Shown here in pieces: positions 23,139 through 33,814 of a stretch of DNA of 64,000 bases. Where the stretch lies: assembly GCA_017163975.1 (NCBI GenBank), contig JAFFSR010000264.1:7740001-7804000 (forward strand), read 5' to 3'. The position numbers were made by a program, and so were the translations under genes. Within the stretch, counting starts at the first letter, position 1, and every line of letters starts with the position of its first letter. Origin of the DNA: Anastatus disparis (lineage: Eukaryota; Arthropoda; Insecta; Hymenoptera; Eupelmidae). Below the pieces are notes generated by a model. That model made no database searches. It was given only the letters and a program-made list of their open reading frames with translations, and was not told where the DNA came from.

Positions 23139-23325
23139 TCGTAAGACAAGATTCAACTGACCCCCCCCCCTCAGCCCCCTCAAATGTTTGTCGGTACAGC
23201 CTTTCCTCAAATTACGTTGTAATTCCTCTTATAAATGGCCATTTCAAAATTAACGTTACTGAGGCCCCCTCAGCCCCCCAATTTTTATAGCCCCCTGAGC
23301 CCCCTCAATATGCCCCCTTCACTTT
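23088..23325. repeat. (AT)n microsatellite and C-rich, G-quadruplex-capable tract
   Basis: An AT run (about 23090-23136) is followed by a C-run at 23161-23170. Repeats of CCCCTCAGCCCCCTCAA type occur at 23170-23180 and 23262-23322. The minus strand therefore has five runs of five or six G within about 60 nt. Confidence 0.8.
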
Positions 23326-23361
23326 TGAAACACTGCCTGAAACATTTCTCAATTAAATAAG

Positions 23362-25505
23362 ATGGAAGGAAGACACTCTCTCAAACAAGTATTATCAAGT
23401 ATGTTATTCATTAACATTATGAGAGTTCTATTTATGATCAGAAAAGAATATAGTGAAGAGGTGATGCAATACACTCATGAATTTTACAAGAATAAGATGG
23501 ATATAATGAAAGCTAGACTTAAAATAAAATTTCTTATTTTATATAAGTACCATAATCTTTTTCCTCCACGCATAGACTATGTTACCAAAAATATAAACAA
23601 ATTGAATTTTTTCAACTATCAAGTATATGACAAAAATAGTAAGTTCATTTACACTTTCGAGAAAAGAATTTTAAATTTTGAGATCAAGGATGAAAACTTA
23701 CAACTACGTTACTTAATGAAATTAGAAAATAATATAACTGAGGAATTGAAAAATTTTTTTGACAATGAAACTATCAATCTGATTACTAAGTTCACTCACA
23801 ACAAAGTTTATTCACATTCTAAAAATATTAACAATAGGCTGCTTAATAAATTTGGACTAGTTTATTATAGATATTATGATAAATATTTCGACAATGAACC
23901 TTATAAAAATAATTTAAAAACTTTTAATGATATTGGAAATCAGGATTGTCTGACTTGTGTTAACTCAGCTAATAATAAGTCAAGTAGTAATCTTCACTTA
24001 AACAACAACCATGAAACCAGAATTGATGAAAAAATCGTTGTTAATCTATCTGACTGCTCTCTACCTTCATATGTTTTGGATACATTAAAATTGAGTCCTA
24101 AATTTAATTTTAGTGATAACAATAGCAATAAATTTAAGTTGAATGTTATGAAGAGCCTGAATATTATGTCTCTCTTGGAAGAATGTGAACATGAAAAGTT
24201 TTGCAAACAAATTCTCAAATCTACTATTGTTAGCAGACGTAATAGTTATGACATCCAGAACAATCGTCTTATGAATAATATAAATAACACAAATAAGTTT
24301 TTCAATAGTAACTCTGACCTAAAAATTTCAAGAGCTGATAAGGGTGGTTCTATTGTAGTTTTCAACATTCAAGACTATAATCGCAGGGTCAATGAATGTT
24401 TAAATAATGAATTACTATATAAAAAAATCAATAAAGATCCTTTGCCTATGTTGGAGAGATCTACAAATAATATTATCAAGAAACTTAATCATCAATCAAT
24501 TTTTACTGATAAGAACAGCAATGATAATAGTAACAATAGAAAGCTATTTAATAGTACTACAAACAAATGTGTCCTTTCAAAATGTTATGGTTTGATAAAG
24601 CTGCATAAAAGTGATAAGTCCATGAGAATTATAATATCCACCATTGGCTCACCCACTTATCAAATTGCTAAAATTTTTGCAATGTTTATTTCTAAATATA
24701 TTCCTCATAACAATCACACTCTAAAAACAGTTATAAATTGATTGATGATTTAAAGAATTTAAAAATACCTGAAGATAGTTCACTCTTTAGCATTGATGTT
24801 GTTGCTTTATATAACAACGTCCACATAGGTGCTATTTCCGCTTCAATTGAGAGAAGATGGTCTTATTTGTATAAACACACTGATTTGTCTCTTCGTGAGT
24901 TTCTTGATGTAATAAGTTTTATCATGAATAATAATTATTTTACCTTTGATGGTAAATTTTACAAGCAAATATTCGGTTGTGCTATGGGAAGCCCATTAAG
25001 TCCTATTCTTGCTGAAATTGTCATGCAAGATGTTGAACTTCATAGTTTTGAAGGTCTAAAGGATTCCATTTTGTTTTACAGAAGATATGTCGATGATAGT
25101 TTAATTTGTGCTAGGAGTAGTGACATTGACAAGATTCTTACTGCTTTTAATTCTGTTGATCAGCACATACAACACACGTTGGAAAAACCTGTAAACGGCA
25201 CCTTGCACTTCTTAGATGTCAACATTGATTTCAATGATAAAAGCAACATCACTACGGATTGGTATTTCAAGGACACTCACTCGGGACAATACTTGAACTT
25301 CCATTCTCATGGACCTATTTCTCAAAAGATTGGCATAGTGTTTTCGTTGGTGGATAAAGTTCTCAAACTCTCAGACACAAGGTTTCATGTGAAGAATTTC
25401 AATATTATTAGAAGGATGCTTATTGGCAACAATTACCCAATAAAGTTTATAAATAAGTATATTGACAAAAGAATTATCCAAAATAAACATAGTTACCACA
25501 ATTAA
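23362..25505 (+). pseudogene. PLE reverse transcriptase
   Basis: An amino-terminal region (23362-24741) leads to ADKGGSIVVFNIQDYN (about 24334), CYGLIKLHKSD and STIGSPTYQIAK. After a one-base frameshift at about 24738 the RT core continues with SLFSIDVVALYNNV (motif A), GCAMGSPLSPILAEIVMQ (motif B), FYRRYVDDSLIC (catalytic YVDD, about 25078) and HFLDVNI. These are the diagnostic motifs of Penelope reverse transcriptases, which are related to telomerase. The frame ends with TAA at 25503-25505 but reopens in the same frame into the endonuclease, so the original gene was one polyprotein. One frameshift plus one stop suggest a fairly recent copy. Confidence 0.92.
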
Positions 25506-26035
25506 AATGATAAATATCATTCAGAGTCCAATAATATAATTTTATTTCCTTATTCAAGGTCCCATGAATTTGCATTTAAAAACATATGTAAAAAATTCAA
25601 TTTTAAATTAATTTTTAGTCTTAACAACAAAATTAAATGCAATTCACAATTGGGTAAGGATATCACGAAAAAATCATTAAAAAATAATGTTGTATATAAA
25701 ATAAACTGCAATGATTGTAATGGTTGTTACATTGGGCAGACCGGTAGAACTCTTGAAACTCGAATTAGGGAGCATAGGTCTGATTGTTTGCATAAACGTG
25801 AAAGATCGGCCCTTTATACTCATGTTTTAAACACCGGTCATAGTATGAATTTTGATATTAATAATGTTAAAATCCTTGATAATGAGTGCAATTACTATAA
25901 AAGATTGGTATCTGAAATGATTAATATACACATTCACAAGAATAATATTAATAGAATGTTTGATACACAAAAGTTGTTAACTGTTTTTAAAGATTATATT
26001 GATGGTGACTTTAGGATTGAGAATCGGAGTTGATA
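25506..26035 (+). pseudogene. PLE GIY-YIG endonuclease domain
   Basis: In frame with the reverse transcriptase across a single stop. Beginning near 25695 it reads VVYKINCNDCNGCYIGQTGR, then TLETRIREHRSDC. That is the GIY-YIG signature (here VYK...CYIG) with the catalytic Arg (IREH) and the two-Cys insert typical of Penelope endonucleases. HVLNTGHSMNFD follows. The domain nicks target DNA to prime reverse transcription. It ends at a TGA near 26033. Confidence 0.92.
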
Positions 26036-26084
26036 ATGTTTCTTATTTTGACATGTGATGTTTTTGTGTGTATATGTACATGTG

Positions 26085-26141
<57 letters not shown>

Positions 26142-26691
26142 GTGTATATAATTATATTAGTATTCATTAGTTTACTATAATTAATCTTTCAAATTGTTCT
26201 TTACGCTTTCTCTTTTATTCTTATTCTTTTTATAATTAATACATTTAATTCAAAGTACACACACGCATGTGCTAATGGGTACATACGACAACAGCGCCCT
26301 ACTACATAAATATCTTTTAACTTGGTAGCTCACAATTGTGTTATCCTCCTTATGATTTCTGTTTAACTATTGTTTTGAACGACTTCACTGCTTCTTGTTT
26401 GATCGTGTTTCTTTATAGCTTATTTATACTATAGACTGAAACCTATACTACTTAATGGTTTCTATTATTAATTATTTAAATAGCAATGTTCATTGTAAAA
26501 TTGTTTTTTAATGGATTTTATAATATTTATTATTGGTTTTGGAGTGTTGAAAGGTTATAATTGAGACTTTGATATTTTAACTGTCATTGATTTTGTAAAT
26601 TTTATCAAGTAAAAAAATTATATGTATTTATATGTTATGTTTCAGGAAAAGAATGTTACTCATAGTTATGTAAATTAATTTTAATCAATTT

Positions 26692-26740
26692 TTTTGCACT
26701 TGAAAAGGGTCATCATAAATATGACTGAAACGTTGTATGA
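26692..26740 (+). ncRNA. Hammerhead-ribozyme-like remnant at the PLE 3' end
   Basis: CTTGAAAAGGGTCAT, a short loop, ATGAC, then TGAAACGTTG resembles the hammerhead core: a CUGAUGA box, stem II and a GAAAC box. Stem II (GTCAT with ATGAC) and the GAAACG box are clear; the first box is degraded to TTGAAAA. Penelope-like elements are known to carry hammerhead motifs. This copy is probably inactive. Confidence 0.4.
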
Positions 26741-26770
26741 TTAACCAGCAATAAAAAGTATTATTGACAG

Positions 26771-28282
26771 TTAATAGTTGTTTGTATCATTATTAAAGGA
26801 ATTATTTACACTGTCGTTAAACTCTACTAATGAATAATATTTAAAATATATTTTTATGCATCTTACATCTGTTATTTGATTCCAATCTCCTAATAATTCT
26901 ACTTTACATCTTTTTAAAATATTCATCATTCTTTTGAAATATATATTTTCTTTGATCTCATCTAATAATATCAATACTTTGTACTTGATTTTTAATTCTT
27001 AAAAAAACACTATTATTCAATTATTAGTAATTAATTATAAAACTTTTATATTATGTCATATTGCCTGTTGACATATATTTTTATAAAAACAGAAAATCTC
27101 CTATCCAATTACGTTTTTGAAGTATTTTTATCAATGAAATTAATTAAAAATTATATATTTGAGATTCCTATTATTGTTAAAACTTGATCAATACAAATTA
27201 TTACAGGTTATATTCCAGGAAGACATTTTGTTCAATCATCTTAACTTTTACAAATAAAAAAGAAATATGAAAAACTAAGTAAAAAAAAATATTTTTATAG
27301 AAATCTACTTTCAAATTTACATTGTTACCATCAATTTTATGCAATTCATTTTTCGCGAACTGACAATGTTTTAACAGAATTGGATACAAGAAACTCATTT
27401 AATTCTACTTTTTTCGGTATTTAAACACAATATCATTATTTTAATTTTTGTACAGTCTTCAAATACTCTTACAATTTTATGAAAGAAATTAATAAACTCA
27501 GCTCAAACTTCTTAAATTATCTTCTAATATTAAATAATTTTTTTTGCAAAAATTATATTACTAGGTTTGGTATTTGCATTGACAAGTAATTCTCAAAAAC
27601 TTTACTAAAAGATATATTAAAATTGTTAAATCTTTTATTTTTTTCCTAATTACAATAATGATTTAAAATTTTAAAATTATAAAATTATATAAATAAATTT
27701 TAAAATGTATAAAATTTATTTGTAATATAATTTAGGTGAAGTATGAAATTTGAGAAAGATGGATGCTTACTGTTGTAATTAAACATAAAATTCAATACAT
27801 GTCATCATTTATACGATTTACCCTAAAGAAAAGAAATATGTAAGGGTGCAGTCAGATGAGTAGAAAAGAGACTGCCAAATAGAGGATGCGTAATAGAAAC
27901 AACTAATCAGCGCTATTCGGCAAATTCCATGCGAAGAATAGAATTCTATTCTCTATTCCACTGTAGAATGGAAAAATGAGTTGCGATACGAAGTAAATAA
28001 ACAAAAATAATTAAATTATGAATACAAATTTACTTCATTCATTTTAAAACAAATTGTAGAAAATCGCTCTGTATGAGCTACAATTTTAAAGAGTTTATGT
28101 TTATGTTTACACGACTTAATACGCAAGCATCTTCTTTCCATTCCGCGGATTTTTTTCCTTCTATGGTCACATGGAGAGAAAAAACAAAAGAATAGGCGGT
28201 GGAATAGAAAAATGAATGTATAGCTAAATGTTCGTTTTAATCAATTCATTTTGTTGTCTTTATCAAGTTTTTAAAAAGATAT
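26771..28282. other. AT-rich stretch without recognisable features
   Basis: Short open frames only, none with recognisable content. Around 27840-28230 the composition is more balanced and repeats AGAATAGAATTCTATTCT-like words, possibly an old DNA-transposon end. Confidence 0.5.
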
Positions 28283-28475
28283 GTAAAAAACGTGTACTTT
28301 TTTCAAATATATAATTCCCTTAGATCTTAAGTCAGTCTTTGATACAGTTCGTAAGAATATTTACATTGAAATCACATTGTAAAAAACATATACTTTTTTC
28401 ATATATATAATTTCCTTAAATCTTAAGTCATTCTTTGATGCAGTTAGTAAGAATATTTATATTAAAATCACATTT
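28283..28475 (+). repeat. 96-bp tandem duplication
   Basis: Two diverged copies of a unit starting GTAAAAAAC and containing CTTAAGTCA and GTAAGAATATTTA begin at 28283 and 28379. Confidence 0.8.
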
Positions 28476-28591
28476 AAAAAAATAAAATGAGAATTCTTCA
28501 AACTTAATATGCTCTATGAGAAAGCATTGCACTAAAGCACTTGGCAACGTTTTTTTAACATCTATATTATCAATAAAGAAAAACTGCTTAT

Positions 28592-29597
28592 AAAATAGTA
28601 TATTATGCGTCAAGGCCGCAAAACGTATCATTCTTGACGAGTGCATGCTGAGGGGCCGAGCGAAAGCGAGGCCACTCCAGCTGCACGAGCAAGAATGATA
28701 CGTTTGTGGCCGTGACTGCATATACTTTTTTTTGTCCAAAGGCCGCTAAGCGGAAGCTGGGGCGGAGCCCCCCGCCTATAAAAAAAATAATTCATAATTC
28801 TTAAAATATAAAAGAATTTTATATGTATAATATGAATTTTTTTATTATATATTTAATAAAAAATTCAATTATAAATAATAAATAACTAATAATTTTTAAA
28901 ACACAATAAAAAAATATAATAAAAAAAATTCAATTATAAAAACCACTAATAATTGTTAAAATATTAAATTAAAATTAAACAAAAACACAATAAAATATAA
29001 AATAAAGCTAAACTATAAATATTATAACTAAAAAATATTTAAAAAAAGAAAGAAAAAGTTTTTAAAAAATAGATTAAAAAAAAATCGATTATAAGAACAA
29101 CTAACAATTTTTAAAAGATAATATTAAAATTAAACAGAAATAAAACAAAGCTAAACTATGAAAATTATAATTCAAAAATATTTAAAAAAGAAAAAAAAGT
29201 TTTAACACGTGAAACTTGTAACTATGTCTTTCTCTCGCTCTTTCCTTTTCTTTCATAATACACATATATTGAGTCTAAGTTATTCGTTAACGTATACCCA
29301 GTATAGTATATGTGAGAAAAGGATAACAATATTAAGGAAAGCGAGCAGTTCATTAAGTTCAACTCCAAGAATCGCGACGTCGAGAACATTTTTCTGCGAA
29401 CTTTTATTAAAATAAGACATTGGATATAAACATCTTTCTTTTGCGACCTAGGACAAGAATAAACTATTTTGTGCTCCGTATACAGGACACAAAAATTCAT
29501 TTTGCGTCCTACGGAAAAACTTTAAATGTCTCGGCCTCGGGACAAAAAAATAGTATATTAGACCATGGATGCATATTGATCAATAATATACTATTTT
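28592..29597 (-). mobile_element. Element E1, copy B (inverted)
   Basis: Reverse-orientation relative of 15955-16868. It opens with AAATAGTATATTATGCGTCA and CAAGGCCGCAAAACG, contains GGGGCGGAGCCCC near 28760, and ends with a small hairpin (29546-29597) whose arms carry AATAGTATATT. It has a fuller end than copy A. No coding capacity. Confidence 0.6.
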
Positions 29598-31274
29598 CAC
29601 TTTGATGGATGTTTCCAATTGATTTTTCTTTAAATATACCTCAAAACAAGAAAAAAATCTTTTATAAGTCATCTGCAAAAAATTCTTAATTTAGATTTTA
29701 TTAGCATTTAAAAGTTGAAAATTTACAATTTTAGTCGATTTTAAGGTTAAATTGTAGGATGAATAAGTAACCTAGAGCTATAATTCGAAGACGTACTTAT
29801 TCTGCAACTCTTAATTCATCAATTCTATCGTAGAGAATTTCTAAAATATACAAAGAAATAAAGTTTAACAATAGATAAAAAGGTCATGCTTAAGAGTTTC
29901 ATTAACGTGTTATTGCAATGGTTTCATTCTACAGGCGCGTTGCTATGCGGAAATCAAAACCACGCGCTTGACTAAAATGCAACTTTAATGTGAATATTCT
30001 TATTTACTAAATAATATCTTTTTTAGTGATATATTTTTAAGTTTATACATACATATGTGTAAAAAATTGTTTTTGTAAAAAATTTTTTAATGAAATTTTT
30101 TTTGTTAATTATACATTTTTGGAAAAAATTAAATACTTTTTGTTAAAAATCGTGTTCAATGTACCTAAATATCGGTAAATTAAAATATATTGATTTTTAG
30201 CTTATTTAGAGGGTAGATCTATCTGCTTTCAAAAAATTTAATTTTTAGTTTTTTTCAAAAAAAAACAAATGAAACATCGTGAGATAGCGATTAATTTCTT
30301 AAATTTCTTAAAGCAAATCTACCCTCTATATAAGCTAAAAATCAATATATTTTAATTTACGGGTATTCAGGTACATTTAACACGATTTTCAACAAAAAGT
30401 ATTTGATTTTTTCCAAAAATGTATGGTTATCAAAAAAAATTTAATTAAAAAATTTTTTACCAAAACAATTTTTACACACATGTCTGTATAAACTTAAAAA
30501 TATATCACGAAAAAAGATATTATTGAGTGAATAAAAATATTTACATTAAAGTTGCATTTTAGTCAAGCGCGCAGTTTCGATTTCCGCATAGCAACGCGCC
30601 TGTAGAATGGAATCATTGCAATAACACGTTAGTGAAACTCTTAAGGGGATGCATCAGTCCTGTTTTATCATTTTTTAAAACAATTTTCGTTACTATGCGA
30701 TATAAATATACAAGGCTGATTCCATTTCAAATCGAACAGTCAGTATACACTCAAGTCACCAATTACTGCGCTAATGGAGTATGTTATTCTACCCTAAAAA
30801 TAAGGGTATACGTATTTTTTTATTTTGCTGAAATATCAAAATTGCATCAGATATGCACTTTTGAAAATTGCATACAAAAACTAAATGTTAAAACTGAAAA
30901 TGTTGAGAATAACTTTAGAGGGCTATCGTTTTACCAATTTTCAATGAATTTTGGTGAACCTTATTTTGTTTTATTATGTTTTAAGCCCTCTTTAATTTAG
31001 TGCAAGAAATTTCAAAAAAGACTAAAAAATGACTAAGATATGTGCATTTTACCAATAAATGCACTTTTTATGCACATGCATTTTTCTCGAAAAACCCATT
31101 TTTTTTTTGCTGAAATTTTTTATGCTCATAGAGGACCAAATTACCTATCTAATGTTACTTGGTTGATCCCGTACTTATTTGTTTGAAGCGAGAAAAAAAA
31201 TTCACAAATTTTATTGGTGAAAAATTTTTGTATATACGTTCGGAAATTTTAAGCAATGTAGATTTAAACACTAT

Positions 31275-31330
31275 CCTTCTTTTAGCATTACCCAGGAACA
31301 ACGACGTTGACGTAGAAGGTTTCTGTTCCC
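31275..31330 (-). ncRNA. HDV-like ribozyme candidate, Kolobok copy
   Basis: Read on the minus strand from 31330: GGGAACA (P1 5' strand), GAAA, CCTTCT (P2 5'), ACG (P3), loop TCAACGT, CGT (P3'), TGTTCCT (P1'), GGGTAATG, CTAAA, AGAAGG (P2', ending 31275). P1 is 7 bp with a G.U pair at the predicted cut between 31331 and 31330. P2 is 6 bp and P3 is 3 bp. C followed by TAAA matches the catalytic strand of HDV-like ribozymes. There is no P4. It is preceded by CACCCCGAA and by a GTGAG...CTCAC hairpin. The same fold occurs at 56535-56590. The fold is seen; the activity is inference. Confidence 0.7.
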
Positions 31331-31395
31331 TTCGGGGTGCTCTTTTAAAGTGAGTTCCCCTTGCCTCTCACTGTTGGGATGCGTCAAAAATATAA

Positions 31396-33543
31396 TTATA
31401 AATAATTACTTTTTTTCATTTTTGCACTTATTATCTTTAGTTCTAAGTGTAGCCTTACGACGTTTGACTTTTTTTTCTTGTCTTTCACTTTAGTCAGTGC
31501 ATGTATAGCTGTTCTGCCAATAAATATATGCGATTTCAATTCCCCAAGTTGTTTTAACCACATATGACTTTTTTGAATCCCATTATATTTAGGAACTGTA
31601 CTCCATTCAATATTTTTTTCTTTTCTAAATTTTTCAATCTCATTTATTGGTAATAATATGATTTTGATTGCACTGGTGTACTTTTGAACCCAATTTATAA
31701 AATCGTCAGCATTTTGTATCGATTCTTCATGAACTCTTTTTAAGTTATGTGAAGTAGCATAATGGTTTAGAAGCCCACCTATTCCATCAACGGCTCCTTT
31801 CCCATGACCAGTCGCAGAAAATAACCATTTCATTTGATAAGAAAAATGTTTGAATTCATGTAGCTGAAAACGATTTTTAAATTGGCTTGCAGCTCCGTCT
31901 GATATAATAGTGACTTTAGTAACTAAATCATTTTTCATAAGATCGATAATTTTATTTATTGCTAATAGCGCATATGCAGTATCATGCTTTTTGTCGTCAC
32001 TAACGATCGCAAAGCTTTGCGTTATCTCTCCTTGGTAACAGACTGCAGTAAAAATAGAAATTTGGTTATTTACCCAATGATTTCCCTGAACCGCTTTATT
32101 ATTTATTACAGACCAATTTTCTGCAAAATCAACGTGGATAATTAACTTAGTAGGATCAGCTTTACCTTCTTCTTTTTCTTTTTTTATAGCTTCACGCTGA
32201 ATATTTTTTATGTATACGTGAGTACTTGCTTTTAGTGCGCAGATTGAAAATTTTTCTTTAAAAACTGATAAGCTTACTGTTTGTTTGATAAGATTACCAT
32301 TATCCCACAAAGCAAACGTAATTTCATATTCACAATTTTCTTTCAGTTTTAACAATTTTAATGTGATACCATCACTACCGGGGCAATAATTGCATTCTTG
32401 CAAGAAACACGAATCAGATGGTTCAGAACACAACATTGCGTTAGTTATTTCTGAACGAATTAAATCTAATTCAGAATTATTATCGCCTCTAAAACGAATT
32501 AAACTTGTAAGAAATAGTTCAAAATTTTCGCAATGTACACAAAGACAAGTTTCCTTCACAGGGCTTGTTAAGACGAAACTTGGTCTTAGACTATAGAATT
32601 TCGATTTTCCTATTTGTAAGTTTGGATTTTCTTGTCTTAATTGACTATATGTTTCTTTTAAGCTTCGAGTAAGAAACCGTTTAACTTTTTTAGTTTTTGT
32701 ATTATTAACTTTAACAGTAACAACATCAGATTTATTTGGACTTTGTCTACTACAATTAAAATCATCATTTAAAAAATATTCCATAGCGATATTTTTTGTA
32801 TTTTCATCAATAGGATGACCAGTATATGAATCTGGCTCCGAATAAACTCCTTTATTTTTTACGAGATTTCTTGATTTGTTTATCATATACTTGCTTATAT
32901 TCGGGAATAGTGAGCAAATTTTTATTTTGCTTAATTTTGAAGGTAGTAGAGTTAGAAGTTTTATTTTCTCCGCAACAGAAGAACATTTTTCTAAAGCCGA
33001 TTTAAAATTTTCTACAAATTCGTTCCAATAGTTTTCAGTCGAACTCTTGTCCGATTCTATTGATTCAACTGAAATGCCATACGCATCTTCTAATTTACTT
33101 CCGAGAGTAGCAGAAAAAGCTGAAATTAAAGATTTTTTCTTTTTAGATACGTAATTTTCTCTTAAATTTTTAGGTATTGCAGTTTTTCTTTTTAGCGGCG
33201 AGACGCATTGAGGTAAAATTGTATTAATACTCTCGTTTAATTCCTGTATTCGTTCGGGTGTCTTGGGGATAAAATCATCATCTTTTCCGCTAAAAAGTTC
33301 AGTGATTTTATTTTCAGATGTAGATTCAAGATCACTTAAAATCATTTTTGATATGCATTCATGGCAATTTTTGCATACATTAGTAGAGGGCAGTATCTTT
33401 AAATCTGGATAAAGCTGTGCCAAATTAATGGCCAAATCTTCCAACGGTCTAAAACGTAAATTTCTGCTTTTATAAACTACCTTCTTATGCATTTGAAAAA
33501 AATCGGGACATCGAATTTTTGTAGAAGGGTGAATTTCGGACAT
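31396..33543 (-). CDS. Transposase of the Kolobok-like element (715 aa)
   Basis: An uninterrupted frame starting at an ATG (MSEIHPSTKIRCPDFF). The amino-terminal half has a Cys cluster near residues 56-64 (VCKNCHECISK) and further Cys/His residues near 338-392 (CLCVHCENF, then CFLQECNYCPG). The carboxy half has an RNase H-like arrangement: IIHVDFAENW (Asp near 472), IISDGAASQFKNR (Asp near 549) and FSATGHGKGAVDGIGG (Asp near 584). I propose these as the catalytic acidic residues of a DDE/DDD transposase. I recall the GHGKGAxDGxGG signature from uncharacterised animal transposase-like proteins but cannot name the family with confidence. A THAP domain, common in Kolobok proteins, is not evident. 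The intact frame and long inverted repeats suggest a young, possibly active copy. Confidence 0.8.
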   Translation of the reverse strand: MSEIHPSTKIRCPDFFQMHKKVVYKSRNLRFRPLEDLAINLAQLYPDLKILPSTNVCKNCHECISKMILSDLESTSENKITELFSGKDDDFIPKTPERIQELNESINTILPQCVSPLKRKTAIPKNLRENYVSKKKKSLISAFSATLGSKLEDAYGISVESIESDKSSTENYWNEFVENFKSALEKCSSVAEKIKLLTLLPSKLSKIKICSLFPNISKYMINKSRNLVKNKGVYSEPDSYTGHPIDENTKNIAMEYFLNDDFNCSRQSPNKSDVVTVKVNNTKTKKVKRFLTRSLKETYSQLRQENPNLQIGKSKFYSLRPSFVLTSPVKETCLCVHCENFELFLTSLIRFRGDNNSELDLIRSEITNAMLCSEPSDSCFLQECNYCPGSDGITLKLLKLKENCEYEITFALWDNGNLIKQTVSLSVFKEKFSICALKASTHVYIKNIQREAIKKEKEEGKADPTKLIIHVDFAENWSVINNKAVQGNHWVNNQISIFTAVCYQGEITQSFAIVSDDKKHDTAYALLAINKIIDLMKNDLVTKVTIISDGAASQFKNRFQLHEFKHFSYQMKWLFSATGHGKGAVDGIGGLLNHYATSHNLKRVHEESIQNADDFINWVQKYTSAIKIILLPINEIEKFRKEKNIEWSTVPKYNGIQKSHMWLKQLGELKSHIFIGRTAIHALTKVKDKKKKSNVVRLHLELKIISAKMKKSNYL

Positions 33544-33773
33544 CGTAATTGCAGAGTTTTGTTTACTTTTTCACAAGTCCGAAAAGTACCTTTTAAAGCA
33601 GACGTAAGAATAACTAGCTTGTATATAACAATTCTAATATGCTGTTTTGGTTACGCGAGGTATTTGTCCGCGAATGAGCCTCCTATTGTCTGTACATCGA
33701 AACATACATAATATAGATATACACGAATAGAATTATTATTTTCCATTTTTTAATATTTATTTTTATATTACGA

Positions 33774-33775
<2 letters not shown>

Positions 33776-33812
<37 letters not shown>
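33776..33812. repeat. (AT)n microsatellite inside the Kolobok-like element
   Basis: An uninterrupted TA run between the transposase promoter side and the right inverted repeat. Confidence 0.9.

Positions 33813-33814
<2 letters not shown>

Larger units (their letters stand above)
23345..26770 (+). mobile_element. Penelope-like element (PLE)
   Basis: It contains a Penelope-type reverse transcriptase and a GIY-YIG endonuclease in order, then a TA/TG microsatellite (26068-26150), an AT-rich 3' region and a hammerhead-like remnant near 26692-26740. The coding part is almost intact: one frameshift and one stop. Boundaries are approximate, since I did not find terminal repeats. Confidence 0.85.

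Noticed and set aside
26771..27398. Small minus-strand open frames
   Set aside because: AT-rich, no recognisable domain, no supporting start context.
31159..31353. Short plus-strand protein gene ending NNDVDVEGFCSLRGALLK, similar to one at 56404-56613
   Set aside because: The protein similarity is a by-product of the shared 105-bp module; the upstream parts are unrelated, and the minus-strand RNA fold explains the conservation better.
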